From Epiperipatus broadwayi (taxonomy: Eukaryota; Onychophora; Udeonychophora; Euonychophora; Peripatidae): a DNA stretch of 64,000 nt. Location: contig JAQFVV010012969.1 of the NCBI GenBank assembly GCA_028023455.1, forward strand, positions 170,450-234,449, written 5' to 3'. Shown here in pieces: positions 47,159 to 59,763 of this stretch (positions are counted from its first letter, which is position 1; every line of letters starts with the position of its first letter). The notes beneath the pieces were generated by a model that had not been told where the DNA came from, ran no database searches, and saw nothing but the letters and a program-made list of their open reading frames with translations. Position numbers and translations under genes: made by a program.

Positions 47159-48524
47159 TTTAAAATAATTTTCAAATGTAATAAATAAATAAATACGGAC
47201 TCTAATTTATATATTTACATCATGTATCTTAATACTTAAGATTATATATCAGCTAATTTAGATGTCCAACACAAATTACTTCTTGCGCCAAAATACAAAA
47301 CTCTATACGCGGAGGGGAAGAAGTTGTTTAACTTGTTTACCTAAAAAAGGCAGCTAATAAATTGGAAATATTCAGCCATTGACATTAAAAATGGTCAGGT
47401 TTTAAAATAACTCAAGTGTCCAGTTTTTTACGCTTGATTGAACATTTGAGTTTTACCATTGGCAAGATTTTCTTTTGTTATTATATATTTTTCTAATTAA
47501 CACAGGTGGCCTGCCAGGCCTGATTTGCGATTTCAATAGAAAATTTCCTGGGATTATAATTATTGTTTACAAGTTCTTACTAAGATTTTAAAATTTGCGA
47601 TAAACATCATAAGCAAACGTATGTAATTAATTTGCAAACCTAATTAGTATGCAGAAAAAATAGACTTTTGACAACGATTAAAATATATAAAATAAAAAGT
47701 AAACTGAAAATTATATTAAGTTTACTGGAATTATACCTGTAATATATATTACATACACGTTCGAATATTTATATCAAATTATTATTTAAATAAAAAATTA
47801 GAAAATGTTTTATTTTGCAATATTATAATCGTTTCTTACGATTTCAAAATTATGTACATGATCTAATATATATATACGCATATACATACATAAGTTCTAA
47901 TTTATAATACTTTTAGTGTGTGTTTATTTATATATTTGCTAGCAGAAAGTTACTTATAGTTTACTATAAGCAGTACTATATATATATATATAAACATTAC
48001 AATATGAAATTTGTAATATAATAAACTTTATGTTTAGTTTATTGTTCATGATAAATAATAGATTTGATTGTTTTATATTTTTAATATTAAGCAGAGCTTG
48101 TGTGCAGGCCTGCTTGTGTGTGTCATTTAATAAGATATAATATGACTTCATATGATTTTCAATAATCTACTCTCAATAATTTTTGTAAATAAACATTTGA
48201 GAATAATATTCTTCAAATGTGAGTATTTTTGTTAGTAGAGTTTTAATTTCTCAGGGATGGCGCCTTCTTTTTCAGATGCTAATCTCTCAGTGATGGCACC
48301 TCCTTCTGCCAGCGCCCGCATGCCTAGCATGCGTTGCATGCCCTCTTCCACCGGCCCTGATCATCATCATCATTTTTCTTCTTAATGAATCTAAGTACAG
48401 ACAGATTTAATGTCTCAATAACATAACTAGCTTATTAAAAATTGAAAATAAGAAATGTTAGTATTTTGTAGCTAAAACAGCTAGAATAGTTGCATCCAAA
48501 GAATATATATATATTGTAACGGTT

Positions 48525-48600
48525 AGAAAGTAGGGTTCGAACCCACCTACTCCTCCAGCTCACAACTAAGCGACTTACTCCCTTGACCACACAAGAGTTG
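48525..48600 (-). repeat. tRNA-like sequence (possible tRNA-derived SINE head)
   Basis: On the minus strand, TGGTCAAGGGA (48579-48589) matches a Pol III A box and GGTTCGAACCC (about 48534-48544) a B box. The T arm pairs properly (GTGGG/CCTAC around TTCGAAC). Acceptor and anticodon stems do not fold convincingly, so it is not a functional tRNA. tgtaacgg at 48516 also looks like an LTR start; I could not find the other end. Confidence 0.45.
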
Positions 48601-51600
48601 ATTTTCTTAATGTAGCCAGGTGGTCGACTCGAAAGGGAGTCCTAACACGTGATGATCAGGTTTACATATATAAGTAATAAAGAGAGTCTACAACTTCATT
48701 ATAATGATGAGTTATAATTTATTATTAATACAAAAAAATTTATTATTTATGAGTAAGTGAAAATGATTTACAAAAGGGGAAGTACTGCAGCTCCCATATC
48801 GGCCATCTGTGTCCATGATTTTTTCAGATCGGTCCTTCTTTTAATAGCAAGCGGCAAGCATACTTCTTTGGCTCTTCAGCAGGATTACATTTCTCAGACC
48901 CTGGTCCAAGGACAGATGGGAGTGTGGAGACAAATTCTCTAATCAAACATATTTGGTATAAAATATATTTCACTCGGTCTAATTGTTCTTACATAAAAAG
49001 GTATCGACTAACCTCTCTTTTTTTCCCTTATACTCTGTTAACTTCTTTTACATACTAATGCCTCTATTGTTTCAGTTCTTAAAATATCTTAAATCTGTAT
49101 TGTTATACAAACAATTCACATTCTTAAGTTAAATTCTTATTTTGATGGATTCTTAGATTAAATTCTTGTTTTAGTGGATTTTGTGCGTAGGCAACTTCTT
49201 TATTTATTGATGCAATATTTTTTTCCTTATACAAGTAAAGTTGTAATAATTATATTTATAAAGCGCATAGTCTTAAGTTTATAGCCTTACAAAATATTAT
49301 TATACAAGTAAAATAATTTATTTTAAGCTTTTCTATAATTTCTACATTGCCTATTTTTTAAATAAATTTTATTTACAATTTATTTAATGTTACATACATG
49401 TGTATATCTATAACCATTTCTTTTTAATATACATTCACTGTGGCTGGATGTGAATGGTGAATCCCATATATATATATATATAACTTGTACAGCTTCAATA
49501 TTAAGAATAGGATCTATTTTTAATGCCATTATAATTTTAACTTTACAGCATATTAGACTATGATCCTATGATCCATACAATAGTCTATAAGTGCTTTTAT
49601 GGTATTTACATCTTTTGACTCTTAATTATAATATAAGTCCATTCATTGATCAAATATAACCAAGTTCCTTAATTTTTTTTCTTCCAGATTAAATAAAGGG
49701 TTTATGAAAATCAATCTACGACTTATGCAAATTTTTTTATCTCTAGGCAAATGGGTTATTTAAAAAGTTATCAGTTTATTGATATTGATCTAAAAGCATT
49801 AGCAGGAGGGTTTTTTTTTTCTCTCTCTGAATTTTCAGAAATTAATGTCATGGCATAATCAATGATAAACTAATGGAAAATTCCATTGTTCAAACTTATA
49901 TTTAATATTATCTGTCTTTCATTGCTGCATCTATGGAATTTTTTTTTTAAAAAAAAATATCTCAATATATGAGGACTATGTGGTCTTCTTTTCCTTTTAT
50001 TGCTCATTTACCTGATATATTAATTTTTCCTCTCTGCAGAAATAAGTTAAGAATACCTATATCAATTTAAAGAATGGTGACTTCTTGCCAAAAAATTATG
50101 TTAAATAAGTTTAAATCTTGAAGAGCATATATTGAACAAAAACTGTGCAAATCACATAACCACATTACAAAACTGCCATGAGTAAAACAGTAACCAGTTC
50201 CAAAAAGGTTTAGTGTCCCTTATACTGCTACAATCACAATCCTAATGCTTGTTCTCTTAACCTTTAATACTAAAACACCTCCAATTTAATGCAAATCCTT
50301 TAAACACCAACAATTTGCCATCTATCTTTTATTTAAAAAAAAAAACAAAACATATATTCATAATATCAAGAAGTTATCACAATGACCTGTGAGGGAAGAT
50401 ATCAAAATAATTATTTTTTTTAAAAAAAAACCCTCTTAATTACATTTTTCATTAACTGTAAAAGAAGTAATGACATCTCCTTTAACGAATTCATCAATAT
50501 ATGCCATCATCCTAATAGCTATGCTTCTGTCATGCCACAAGTATTTAAAGATATAAATAGATTTGATAAATGGCATGACTGTACTTGTGAATACTCTTAA
50601 TATGTTAAAATAATTTTCAATGAAATTTTACCAATATGTGATGAAAATAGTGATATAAATTAATCACATAAATAAAAGGTGATATAAATTAGCTTACATA
50701 ATTATAAATTAAACAATTAACTGTTTTTTTCTTTATTTAAATTTGACTATATTTCATTGTAAAATCATTCCAAATAAAAAAAGTCACACTGTTTGAACTT
50801 CTGGATTAACAGAATAAACTTCCTTATTTATTTCTTGCTAATATTTAAATATGCAATCATATTTCTGTCATATTTCCTAGCATGTTAAAATTGTAAAAAG
50901 AAACAGAAAAATTGTACCGTTGCTGGAAATAATTTTACTCCTCCAGAGAAAATTTCCTGTTAACACCCTGAAATGCCCCCTGCCAAATATGCAAGTGACC
51001 CCCTTGAAGGTTAACTTTTACATGAGACATCTGCTTTTCTATTCATTTTTACAAATTGTAACCAACCTGATATAAAGGCAAACAGCAGAAATTTTCTTGA
51101 ACAGAAATATTATTAGGATAATCCAATTCATAATAAATATTCAGTTCCATTGGAATTAATTAATATTTTATGAAGATAAATATTTGAAAAAGGATCAGAG
51201 ATGAAATGGGCATGCTACTGTGCTGTAGTAACAGACATATAATGGGTAGGTGTTTATTTAAACAAAAGCAGTTCCAAGAGATGTGGTATTAAAGGATATT
51301 GCATGCAGGATGGTACTCTTAGTGAAACAATAAAATGAAAAGGAATACAAAGATAAATGCATAATGATAATGCAGCATTGGGAACACTGCAAAGAACAAA
51401 AAAAATACAGTAAAAATGGAGAAGAAATTGATTGTACTTTTGTACAAACAATCACATGGAAACATTCAATGCACAATTTTAAAAAAATGAAAGCTTTTGA
51501 GACAAGAATTAGAAAAGAAAAATTATTAATTCTGAAGACAGAAAATAATAAAAGTAACTAAAAAATGATGAAAATCTTAAAATAATTCCATAACACTTCA

Positions 51601-52344
51601 AATATTGGAAGATCACAGCAATAGATTGAAAAGCTCCAGATAATGACCAAACAATTCTGTACTGGAAATTTTTTACTCAAATTTCATATATTCTGTAAAA
51701 CAAGAAGTGAAACATTAGCCAGATATGTGTGATACTTAAAATATCTTATATATATATATAATGCTATGGTGAAACAGAAGTAGTACCAAATGACAAAGTT
51801 CGCTAAAAATCCCACATGTAAATAGTAAATAAGCAATTAAAATGGTCATTCTTATAACAAAAAAAGCAAACTATTGTTAAAAATCTGGCAGAAAAGAGCA
51901 TCTGCAATAAAAAATACAGTATTAATAATTATTTATTTAATAATAAACTTGCTCTGATGCAATTAAATACATGTTATAGAAAAAAAGGTGCATTTTACGA
52001 AATAGTTAGCACGGGGGGGGGGGGGGGCTTGAATTTCTCCTCACGGCCAAACAATATTTTACTATGAACATTTTTGGCAACTCTTTCATATGATTCTAAT
52101 ATATATGATTTCAGAATTAAGTTTGGATAAAACAAAACTTTTAAGCAAAACAAGGTATCTATAGTAAAAAAACTATTAACAATTATTTATTTAATAGTAA
52201 ACTTTTTCTGACCCAATTAATAAAAGAATAAAATGTAGTGTGTGTGTGTTAAATATTAAAAAAAAAGAAGAAAATCATATTCAGTGTTCCATTTTTATTT
52301 TTTGACTTTAAGAAAGATGGCATTTAATGCCTGATGGTATAGAG
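48601..52344. other. No recognisable gene
   Basis: Somewhat higher G+C at 48600-48945, with a 61-codon frame (48757-48942) lacking any motif; this could be the rest of an unassigned repeat. The remainder is AT-rich. Overlapping frames on both strands at 51254-51561 show no domain. A 15-G tract lies at 52013-52027. Confidence 0.55.
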
Positions 52345-52854
52345 CAGGGGTCCCCAATCCTATGCCTGCGGGCACCATAGCCATCGCTGACCATTTTGTG
52401 TGCTCGCCGCTATCCGATCATGATAAAAAATTATTTATCTGATACAAATAAATTTAATTTTTAAAATTTCTTATAAATTATTGTATTATATTGTAATCAA
52501 ATTGTAGGGCATACTATACTTTTACAGCATAAAAATATAAACGTTAATTAAACAAGCATCTATTTTTATAGCGCGATGTTTATAATTGTAATTCACTAAA
52601 TATCAGCCTTTTACAGCTACTGTACATGCGCTTTAATGAGTGTTAAATAATAAATGAATACTTATATGTTAAAATTTTATTTTTGAAATAAATATTTTTT
52701 TGTACATTATGTGTATTATTAACAATATCCAACTATAAATTTACATTGAAAAAATAAACGGTGCCTGCCACCTGATTGAAAAATTAAATGGTGCCCGACA
52801 TCTGGCCACTATTATACAATGTGCTCTTAAGTGCAAAAAGGTTGGGGATCCCTG
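52345..52854 (+). mobile_element. Non-autonomous hAT MITE, 510 bp, perfect TSD
   Basis: TIRs CAGGGGTCCCCAATCC and the complement of GGTTGGGGATCCCTG. Perfect 8-bp duplication gtatagag (52337-52344 and 52855-52862). Subterminal GCCTGCGGGCACCAT near the left end and GTGCTCTTAAGTGC near the right. No coding capacity. Confidence 0.93.
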
Positions 52855-52862
52855 GTATAGAG

Positions 52863-53664
52863 GAAGTCCCCTACTATTAATATAATTTTCTTACAGCATC
52901 ACAAGATCTCTCATATGCTTCAAAAAATAGTTAAGTTCAACCTAGTTTTAAGTCATCTACCATAAACTTGAGTAAATAAGGGATATCAGACAGTATAGTA
53001 TTGTAACACCTCCCCCCCACATCTCCAGACTGACCAATATCTAGAGTTTGCCTTCAACAGGAATTTAGGAGTCAAAACAGAAACTCACAGTTTTTCATAG
53101 ACCAAGCCAAAAGTCAGAAACTAGTATCTCTGGCTCAGAGGATTAGGATTTCCTAGCACTATATAATCTATTCTCCATTAACTAATTATTCAAGCTTGCA
53201 GTAGATGTCTCTAGAATAGGGAAAGATAAACGCTCTTGAAACCATAATTTCCTATATCAAATATCAGTTTCCACAAACGTTATAACCCATCTCTTTTTTT
53301 TCTCCAAATCCTATATAATTATTTATTTCTTATCTTCCAACCAGTGATGTACAATGATGCAAGACAAGCATTGCTTTATGTATTCATTCTTATCATATTT
53401 TGAAAACTTTAACTTTTTTTTTTCCTAAAAAATTATAAAATCAAGTATTTATTTCTAATAGAGTTAATCCATATAATAAAGTGCACTCGATAATTTCCAG
53501 AACAAACAAATGGTTTCTATAATTTGTCTGTCGTTTGTATAAGTGTTAATGGAAGTAATTATTGAATTAAATGTGCACAATAATATGAAATAAGTCCATT
53601 ATTTGTCAGTGTAGTATGATAGTGATTTGTAGACATATAAAATAGTCTATGCAATATTTTAATA
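52863..53664. other. Spacer between two inverted MITEs
   Basis: No gene. Contains a 7-C run near 53010 and a fragment related to the mini-hairpin family near 53190-53220. Confidence 0.6.
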
Positions 53665-54061
53665 CAGGGGTCCCCAACCTTTTTGCACTTAAGAGCACAT
53701 TCTATAATACCGGCCAGGTGGCGGGCACCATTTATTTTTTTAACCAGGTGGCGGGCACTATTTATTTTTCAATGTAAATTTATGGTTGGATATTGTTAAT
53801 AATACACATAATGTACAAAAAAATATTTATTTCAAAAATAAAATTTTTAACATATAATTAACGTTTATATTTTTATGCTGTAAAAGTATAGTATGCCCTA
53901 CAATTTGATTACAATATAATACAATAATTTATAAGAAATTTTAAAATTAAATTTATTTGTATCAGATAAATATTTTTTTATCATGTTCGGATAGCGGCGG
54001 GCACACGTAAAATGGTCTGTGGGCACCATGGTGCCCACGGGCATAGGGTTGGGGACCCCTG
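53665..54061 (-). mobile_element. Non-autonomous hAT MITE, 397 bp, inverted partner
   Basis: Same family as the element at 52345 but in opposite orientation. The left end has CAGGGGTCCCCAACCTTTTT then GCACTTAAGAGC; the right end GGTTGGGGACCCCTG. Perfect duplication ttttaata (53657-53664 and 54062-54069). It has an internal deletion relative to the 510-bp copy and a local duplication of ccaggtggcgggcac at 53713 and 53744. Confidence 0.93.
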
Positions 54062-54779
54062 TTTTAATACATTGAAGCAATTTTTGAATTAAATACACAT
54101 TGCAATATGAAAGTGGGATGGTATGGCATAAAAGTGGGTAGGTGTAGTGTGACAATAGTTCAAAAGCATTACTAATAGCCTACATAAAACATTATTTTGA
54201 CTTGTGACCTGAATGAATTAAACAATATAATAAAGTTAATATTGTCAATAATATTTTTATTAAAATTATTGTATATCAGTACGGTAAATGTAATATTTAA
54301 ATTTTTTTACTTCATTTTGTGTTTTAAACATTTTTTTAAAGCTTTTGTAATTTTGAAATCCGTCATAACTATGGAAAAATGTGTAATTGATTCTTTTTTG
54401 GCAAATCCATTTGGATTTTTGAGTTTTATTGATAAAAAAAACCGATAGTAGCCACATGAAAATCAAAGACAGAAATGAGAAACTTAAATAAAAAAATTAA
54501 AGCTTGTAGTACATTCCAATATTAAAAATCATATTACTTTGAACATAAGGTGGACTTTTTTTCCAAATTTTGGACCAGTAAAAGAGAAGTACATCTTAAA
54601 TAAGAAACAAAAATTTTTAACATCTTATTTCCATGGATTGTTGCTTTACCCTATACATGCACATAGTATTACTATCATTTCATTACCTGTATAGATTAGC
54701 AAATTAAATCTTTTCAGTCAATATTTTTTGGATTAATTTCATAAATGGCTTTAACTCTCAAGCAGCTATGTTTAATGTT

Positions 54780-55390
54780 ATTTTGCCGATTTTACCATTA
54801 TTTTATTAAGAAAACTACCGAATAACCTTTAGATTTTTTTTACAAATAACAAATTAACATAACAATAAGGAAAGAGCCTCCTTCCAAAGCACTGATTAGT
54901 TGTTTCTTGTTCTCTACATAAAAGAGTGATGGTCAAAATTTTGACAATTACAATATCTTCACTTTGATTTTCATAGCAAAAACGTATGTTTTAAATTCTT
55001 TTAGCAATATTTTGCCGATTTTGACAGTTCTAATATCTCCATTTTAATTTTACAAGGGAATATGTTTTAGAATCTTTTAAAATTATTTTGCCAAATTTTA
55101 CTGTTATTTTATCAATCAAACTTTACTGAATAACCATTAGAATTTGTTTACAACTAATAAATCAATATAACAATAAAATAAGACCCTGCCTTCCAATGCA
55201 CTAATTGGTTATTTCTTGTTCTTTACACATGAGACTGCCAGTCAAAATTTTGATAGTTAGATATCTTTGTTTTAATTTTCAAAGTAAAAATGAATGTTTT
55301 AAAATCTTTTAACAATATTTTGTCGATTTTGACAGTTCTAATACCTTCATTTTGATTGGCAAAGTGAAAACATGTATTTTAGAATCTTTT
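54780..55390. repeat. Two-copy tandem duplication, 305-bp period
   Basis: ttttgcc(g/a)a.tttta.c.tta starts at about 54781 and 55086. Landmarks such as ccttccaa(a/t)gcact(g/a)att and gattttgacagttctaata recur at the same offset. Copies differ by scattered substitutions and small indels. Non-coding. Confidence 0.85.
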
Positions 55391-56283
55391 TTACACATTA
55401 ATAATTTTTTCAGAAAAATTTGTAAAAATATAAATTATTTTAGAATGATTCAGATTTTAATAGAAAAAGGTACTTTTACATGAAAGCAAATTGACAAAGA
55501 AATTATAATATTCAGAGCTGCAATTTAAATGGCATGAAGATGATGTACCCTGGTGAAAGAGTGTGGATGACAATTCAAGTTCTGAAAGTGAAGATGTAGA
55601 CAGTGAAAATATATATCTGAAGAAAATTTGCAATAAATTAGGTGAGCTTATTGTATTTATATTAGTTCCTATTTAAGTATATATATGCATCTTAAATCAG
55701 AGAGTAATTTTTCCCCCAATTTTTTGAGTTTAAAATCTTACTGCATCTTAAATTTGGAGGTGTCTTATATTCAAAGCAATATAGTATAACGTAATATCTT
55801 AATGAACAGAATATTACAAAAAAAAGTTATTTGTTCACCGTGTCTTTTTTTTCCTAATAAAAATGAAATTCAGATGATTTAACAGTATACCGATTTAACT
55901 TATTTAAATAGTTTGTTTAATGATCAAAAGAAATAAGAAACATCATTAAATCATTCAAAAGTGTTGATTTCATTTAAAACATTTAGTTCATATTGACTGA
56001 TCTATGAATACATAAATATCTTTAAGTATTTGGAATCTCCAAGAAAAAGTTAAAAGAATTATAAAAAAACTGCAATGTTTAATTACAGTAATGTGTCAGA
56101 AATATATAACTTAACATTTTGTAATCTTGAAAATTATCTTTCTTGAAATAACGTCAACTATTTTGATAGTGTGCATTTGTTAGATAACGGAGATGTTATT
56201 ATTCCATCAAAATGTGCATCACTATAAAAACCTTTTTTAGTATTATTAAATGGAATTAAATTATCATTCCCTAAATATTACTA
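55391..56283. other. No recognisable gene
   Basis: AT-rich. gcatcttaaatttggaggtg at about 55741 followed by cttatattcaaagcaat looks like the end of an unidentified MITE, but I found no partner end. Confidence 0.5.
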
Positions 56284-56395
56284 TTGTGTTTCTCTGAAAG
56301 TAAGACTTAACCAGAAAATAAGCCCTAGCATGATTTTTTAGGATGTTTGTAATATAAGACTTACCCTGAAATTTTGCCCTAGTTAGAGATACATT
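56284..56395. mobile_element. MITE fragment of the 'gaaaataagcc' type
   Basis: tgtttctctgaaagtaagac and agaaaataagccctagca resemble a small transposon motif seen in many animal genomes (CCCCGAAAATAAGACC...). The same motif occurs at 58447-58535. Family not assigned. Confidence 0.45.
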
Positions 56396-57197
56396 TTGGT
56401 AAAATCACAGCAGCACCATTCTGGCAATGTAAAGAAGCTCTAAAATCACCCGATTGTAAGACTACCAAATAACCAATCAGAATCCACACGTGTGAACCGC
56501 GGGTGATAGGAAAATATTTACTATATTGTCAAATGCATTAGATTTTTTTTTCTTTTAAAACAAAAATTAACCAGAAGTACTTACGTTTTGGAATTACTAA
56601 CCTTATTATTATATACATCATAGATTATAATAGACTTGCTTACAATTTATACACTTGTGAAATAAAGAAAAGATTTCAGAATTTTATTTCCTGCAAATTT
56701 TTGCCGCATATTTTGGAATTACTAATGTACCATTTTTCAGTATCTTCGGGTTTATACACTTTAAAATGTATTCGGTGACCAAATTAAATCCGTTCTGATA
56801 ATTTATTTATTAGAATATGTCAAAAAATTTTGTGAAAGTAATTATTTTTCCTGGACTTACAAACCAGCTTAACATAACTAAATTTTACTAATAGTTGAAG
56901 AAAGAACCGGTTTTTAATTTTCTTATCGGGCACCAGGATTCTATATGCGAATCCAGTGGCTTCGCCACCTATCTTTATTAGTTGCTATTAAATGAGAACT
57001 TGTTACATTCTGGAGGATTATATTTTTACATACAGCATTGGCAATTTATTTGACAAAATAATAATAGAATTTAATTAATAATACGCTAATAATAAATTTA
57101 AATAGACAACCAAGTAAATTATATTCATATGGTTTAATAATTCATAACTATAATAAATATTTCTAATACTAATAAGAAAATAAAATACAAGATCAAA

Positions 57198-57467
57198 ATT
57201 AAGAGATTATTAAAAGTCAATGTTCTTAGGATTAAGATCTTCAGTAATCTGATTCAACACAGCATATGATAGTATTTATAATTCACGAAAGTGATCAGTT
57301 CTAATACATGAAAGTTTATTACCGATAAGTTTCAATTGTTCAATTATAGCATTGTGTGGATTACCATGCATGGTTTTTGTCCTTAGTGGGATCCACTGAA
57401 CAATCTTATTATAGCTGGTAGGTAGTCCAGGGTTTGAATATTCAGGTAGGTGATGAGCTTCACTCAC
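57198..57467 (-). pseudogene. Decayed open frame of unknown origin
   Basis: 63 codons from 57467 include KIVQWIPLRTKTMHGNPHNA and IIEQLKLIGNKLSCIRTDHF. After a single stop (about 57286) the same frame stays open for another 25 codons (ILSYAVLNQITEDLNPKNID). The composition is protein-like, but I recognise no family. It might be part of an LTR retroelement, or chance. Confidence 0.25.
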
Positions 57468-57682
57468 GGCATTATTACAAAGAAAGCATCAGCAAAAGAA
57501 CTCTTCTCTACTCACACATGTTACAACAGTTCAGTCCGCTGGTGAGAATAGCTTGGCACATTTTATATTCCCTCAAAAGAACAAAGTCAGTTTATAACAA
57601 TGTTTTTAGAGGTCACATATGACATCAGGCAAAAGAAGGCAGAAGATGAAGATAAAAAACCTATGCTCTCCGATGTGTTTGC

Positions 57683-57690
57683 TTTTTATA
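57683..57690 (-). promoter_or_regulatory. TATA-like box, minus strand
   Basis: On the minus strand the sequence reads GGGTATAAAAAGC in a locally G+C-rich block, about 220 bp upstream of the decayed frame ending at 57198. The layout would suit an LTR or a gene promoter. No second LTR was found. Confidence 0.25.
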
Positions 57691-58195
57691 CCCCTCCCTG
57701 ATTTTAATCTGCCATGCACATGCTGTTCCCAACTTTGAACTTGGATCAATTTAATGTATGTTTCCAAAGTTATCTCCCCCCCCCATTGGTGGCCATCTTT
57801 AATTACGACAAAAGAATACTGTGATTTTAACTTTAAGAAATGATAATTATTTTAAGATAAGAATTTATATTTTTATCTTAGCAAAAATCAAAAGTAACAT
57901 TTTGTTATTCTTGTTTTTTATTTTTTGAAGTAAAAAAAAAAAAAAAAGACATATGTTGTCTAAAATAAATCAGATTGTATTTATAAAATACCATTCTTTC
58001 TTTTCCAGGAATTTAATAATTTTAATTCTAAACTGCCAATGTTGATTGTATCACAAATATGTTACAATACATTGTGTGTTATAAGTTTATACACTCGTGT
58101 GAAGTAAAGAAACGATTTCAGAATTTTATTTCCTGATATTTTTTTGCCGCATATCTCGTAATTCTTCAATTACCATTGTGAATAAATGTAGATTC

Positions 58196-58432
58196 ATCAT
58201 CATCATCAACCATTATCAATCCACTGCAGGATGAAGGTCTCTCCAAGTTTAATCCATCTTCTCCGATCTTTAGCTTTTCTTCTTCACATCACCCCTGCAC
58301 ACTTTTTTTTTCATCCATCCATCTCACATGTGGTCTCTTTCTGGGTCTTTTACAATCTCTTGGAATCCCGTTTAAGATTTCAATTGTCCATCTATTATCA
58401 TCTCTTCTAGCAATATGTCCAGCCCGACTTGT
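58196..58432 (-). mobile_element. RTE-type LINE 3' end, 5'-truncated
   Basis: Minus strand: from the WAGHIARRDDNRW-coding segment (58432) through aaacgggattccaagagatt and the catgtgagatgg segment to a tail of TGATGATGATG at 58196. Highly similar to the copies at 11.7 and 14.8 kb. Truncated at its 5' side directly beside a MITE fragment. Confidence 0.85.
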
Positions 58433-58446
58433 GCATGAAAAAAAAA

Positions 58447-58535
58447 ATAAGACATCCCCTGAAAATAAGCCCTAGGAGTGTTTTGGAGAAAAAATTAATA
58501 CAAGACATTGTCTTATTTTCAGGGAAAGATTGTAA
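58447..58535. mobile_element. MITE of the 'gaaaataagcc' type
   Basis: aataagacatcccctgaaaa at the left and tcttattttcaggga at the right are inverted ends. The middle has agccctaggagtgttttgga. About 90 bp and non-coding. Confidence 0.55.
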
Positions 58536-59763
58536 CTAAGATCATCTAGCAACATTAGCATTAATACTGGCAGAGAAGTATTTATTTATTAACTAATTTG
58601 TTTAATAATCACAAGAAAATATTTATAAATGAAATAATTGAAGGTACTGTAAAACAAGAAAGAAGATCAACTTAACTTTTAACTAATTTAAAACTACTAT
58701 TTCGTAAATAAATATTTAATGTCCTCCTCCTTTAATGAATTGCTTCTTCTCTCTAATTTTAAAGAGTGACTTTTTTTATGGTAAATGTCAAGGATATGTT
58801 ACAACTTACTGGAATGAATAAACTATATCCATATTTTATAAATGTATTAAATATCTTCACCACCGTATATTTCAATAAGATAATATCAGTTTTGATAAAT
58901 ATTTCAAAAAGATTTTTACATATAGAATTAAAAACACTATAAAATAAATGCTATATATATAAAAAAGTCAAGTATATTAAAATCATGGAATGACTACTCA
59001 AAAATCAATAATTAAAACTAATGAAAATGCACTTTTGAAATGTGACGTGCATAACTGAGTGTCAAGCTGTTAGATCAAATTATCATCATCACTATCCTCT
59101 AGTTAATCTCTTAGGTAACGGAACTAAAAATTAAACATCAATATTTAAAATAAAAAAGGCAGCCCTCTGTCAGATTAGTGACAGACAATTCCAATAAGTT
59201 TATATTTTCAAATATGATTTTAAAAAAGATTGTAGTTTACTCTCTTATCTTGGATTTGGGTCATTAATCATAAGTTATCTTTTTAATGCACTGCTAGAAT
59301 GATTGCTTTTGATTATTATGTCCAGCTTGGCATTTAACCTATTAATAATTAATTTTTCAATTAGTAAAAACTGTATATTTTACAAACTTTAGCAAAATCA
59401 AATTAAAAATCAGATAACTGATGATATTTTAAAAAAAAATACTTCCAAGATGTAAAAAGAACTATATAAATTAAACACAATAACAAAAAAAAAAAAAAGA
59501 GAGAGAAAAGATTTTAAAATATAATAGAGATACTATTGGATATAGGTAGAAGTAAAAGTTGAAACTTTAAAATTATATTTATATATCATTAATAAAGAAA
59601 TGGGTGAAGATTGTGATGTTTATGACTATACCTGTATCGTCATAACCATAATCTTATAGGCGTGCAAAGCAGTGAATAATTATCTGATGATGATGATAAT
59701 AATAATGTCGCAGCTGAAAACAAAAATTAAAATATTGATGTACAAATCGCGTATTTTTATCAA
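58536..59763. other. No recognisable gene
   Basis: AT-rich with A-runs (59487-59499) and a GA-rich patch. Nothing further seen. Confidence 0.6.

Larger units (their letters stand above)
43852..48359 (-). mobile_element. Full-length hAT transposon, 4508 bp
   Basis: The termini are CAGGGCCGG at 43852 and its complement CCGGCCCTG ending at 48359. Subterminal GGCGCCCGCATGC-like motifs occur at both ends. The flanks are exactly atcatcat (43844-43851) and atcatcat (48360-48367), an 8-bp hAT target duplication, though it falls in an ATC-rich site. One transposase gene lies on the minus strand (about 47158 to 44729), broken by three frameshifts. Non-coding regions are 43852-44728, which includes a nested foldback, and 47159-48359. 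The TIRs share only CAGGG with the small hAT elements nearby, so this is not their obvious mobiliser. Confidence 0.93.
56640..58175. repeat. About 90-bp segment repeated 1.44 kb apart
   Basis: tttatacactygtg ... gatttcagaattttatttcc ... ttttgccgcatat occurs at about 56648-56730 and 58087-58170. Both are single copies in the same orientation. The DNA between includes the promoter-like patch and decayed frame described separately. Confidence 0.75.

Noticed and set aside
48516-48945. Possible solo LTR beginning TGTAACGG
   Set aside because: No CA-ended right terminus, no 4-6 bp target duplication and no polyadenylation landmark could be paired with it.
51254-51561. Three overlapping 65-72 codon frames on both strands
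   Set aside because: No motif; mutual overlap on opposite strands in AT-rich DNA is expected by chance.
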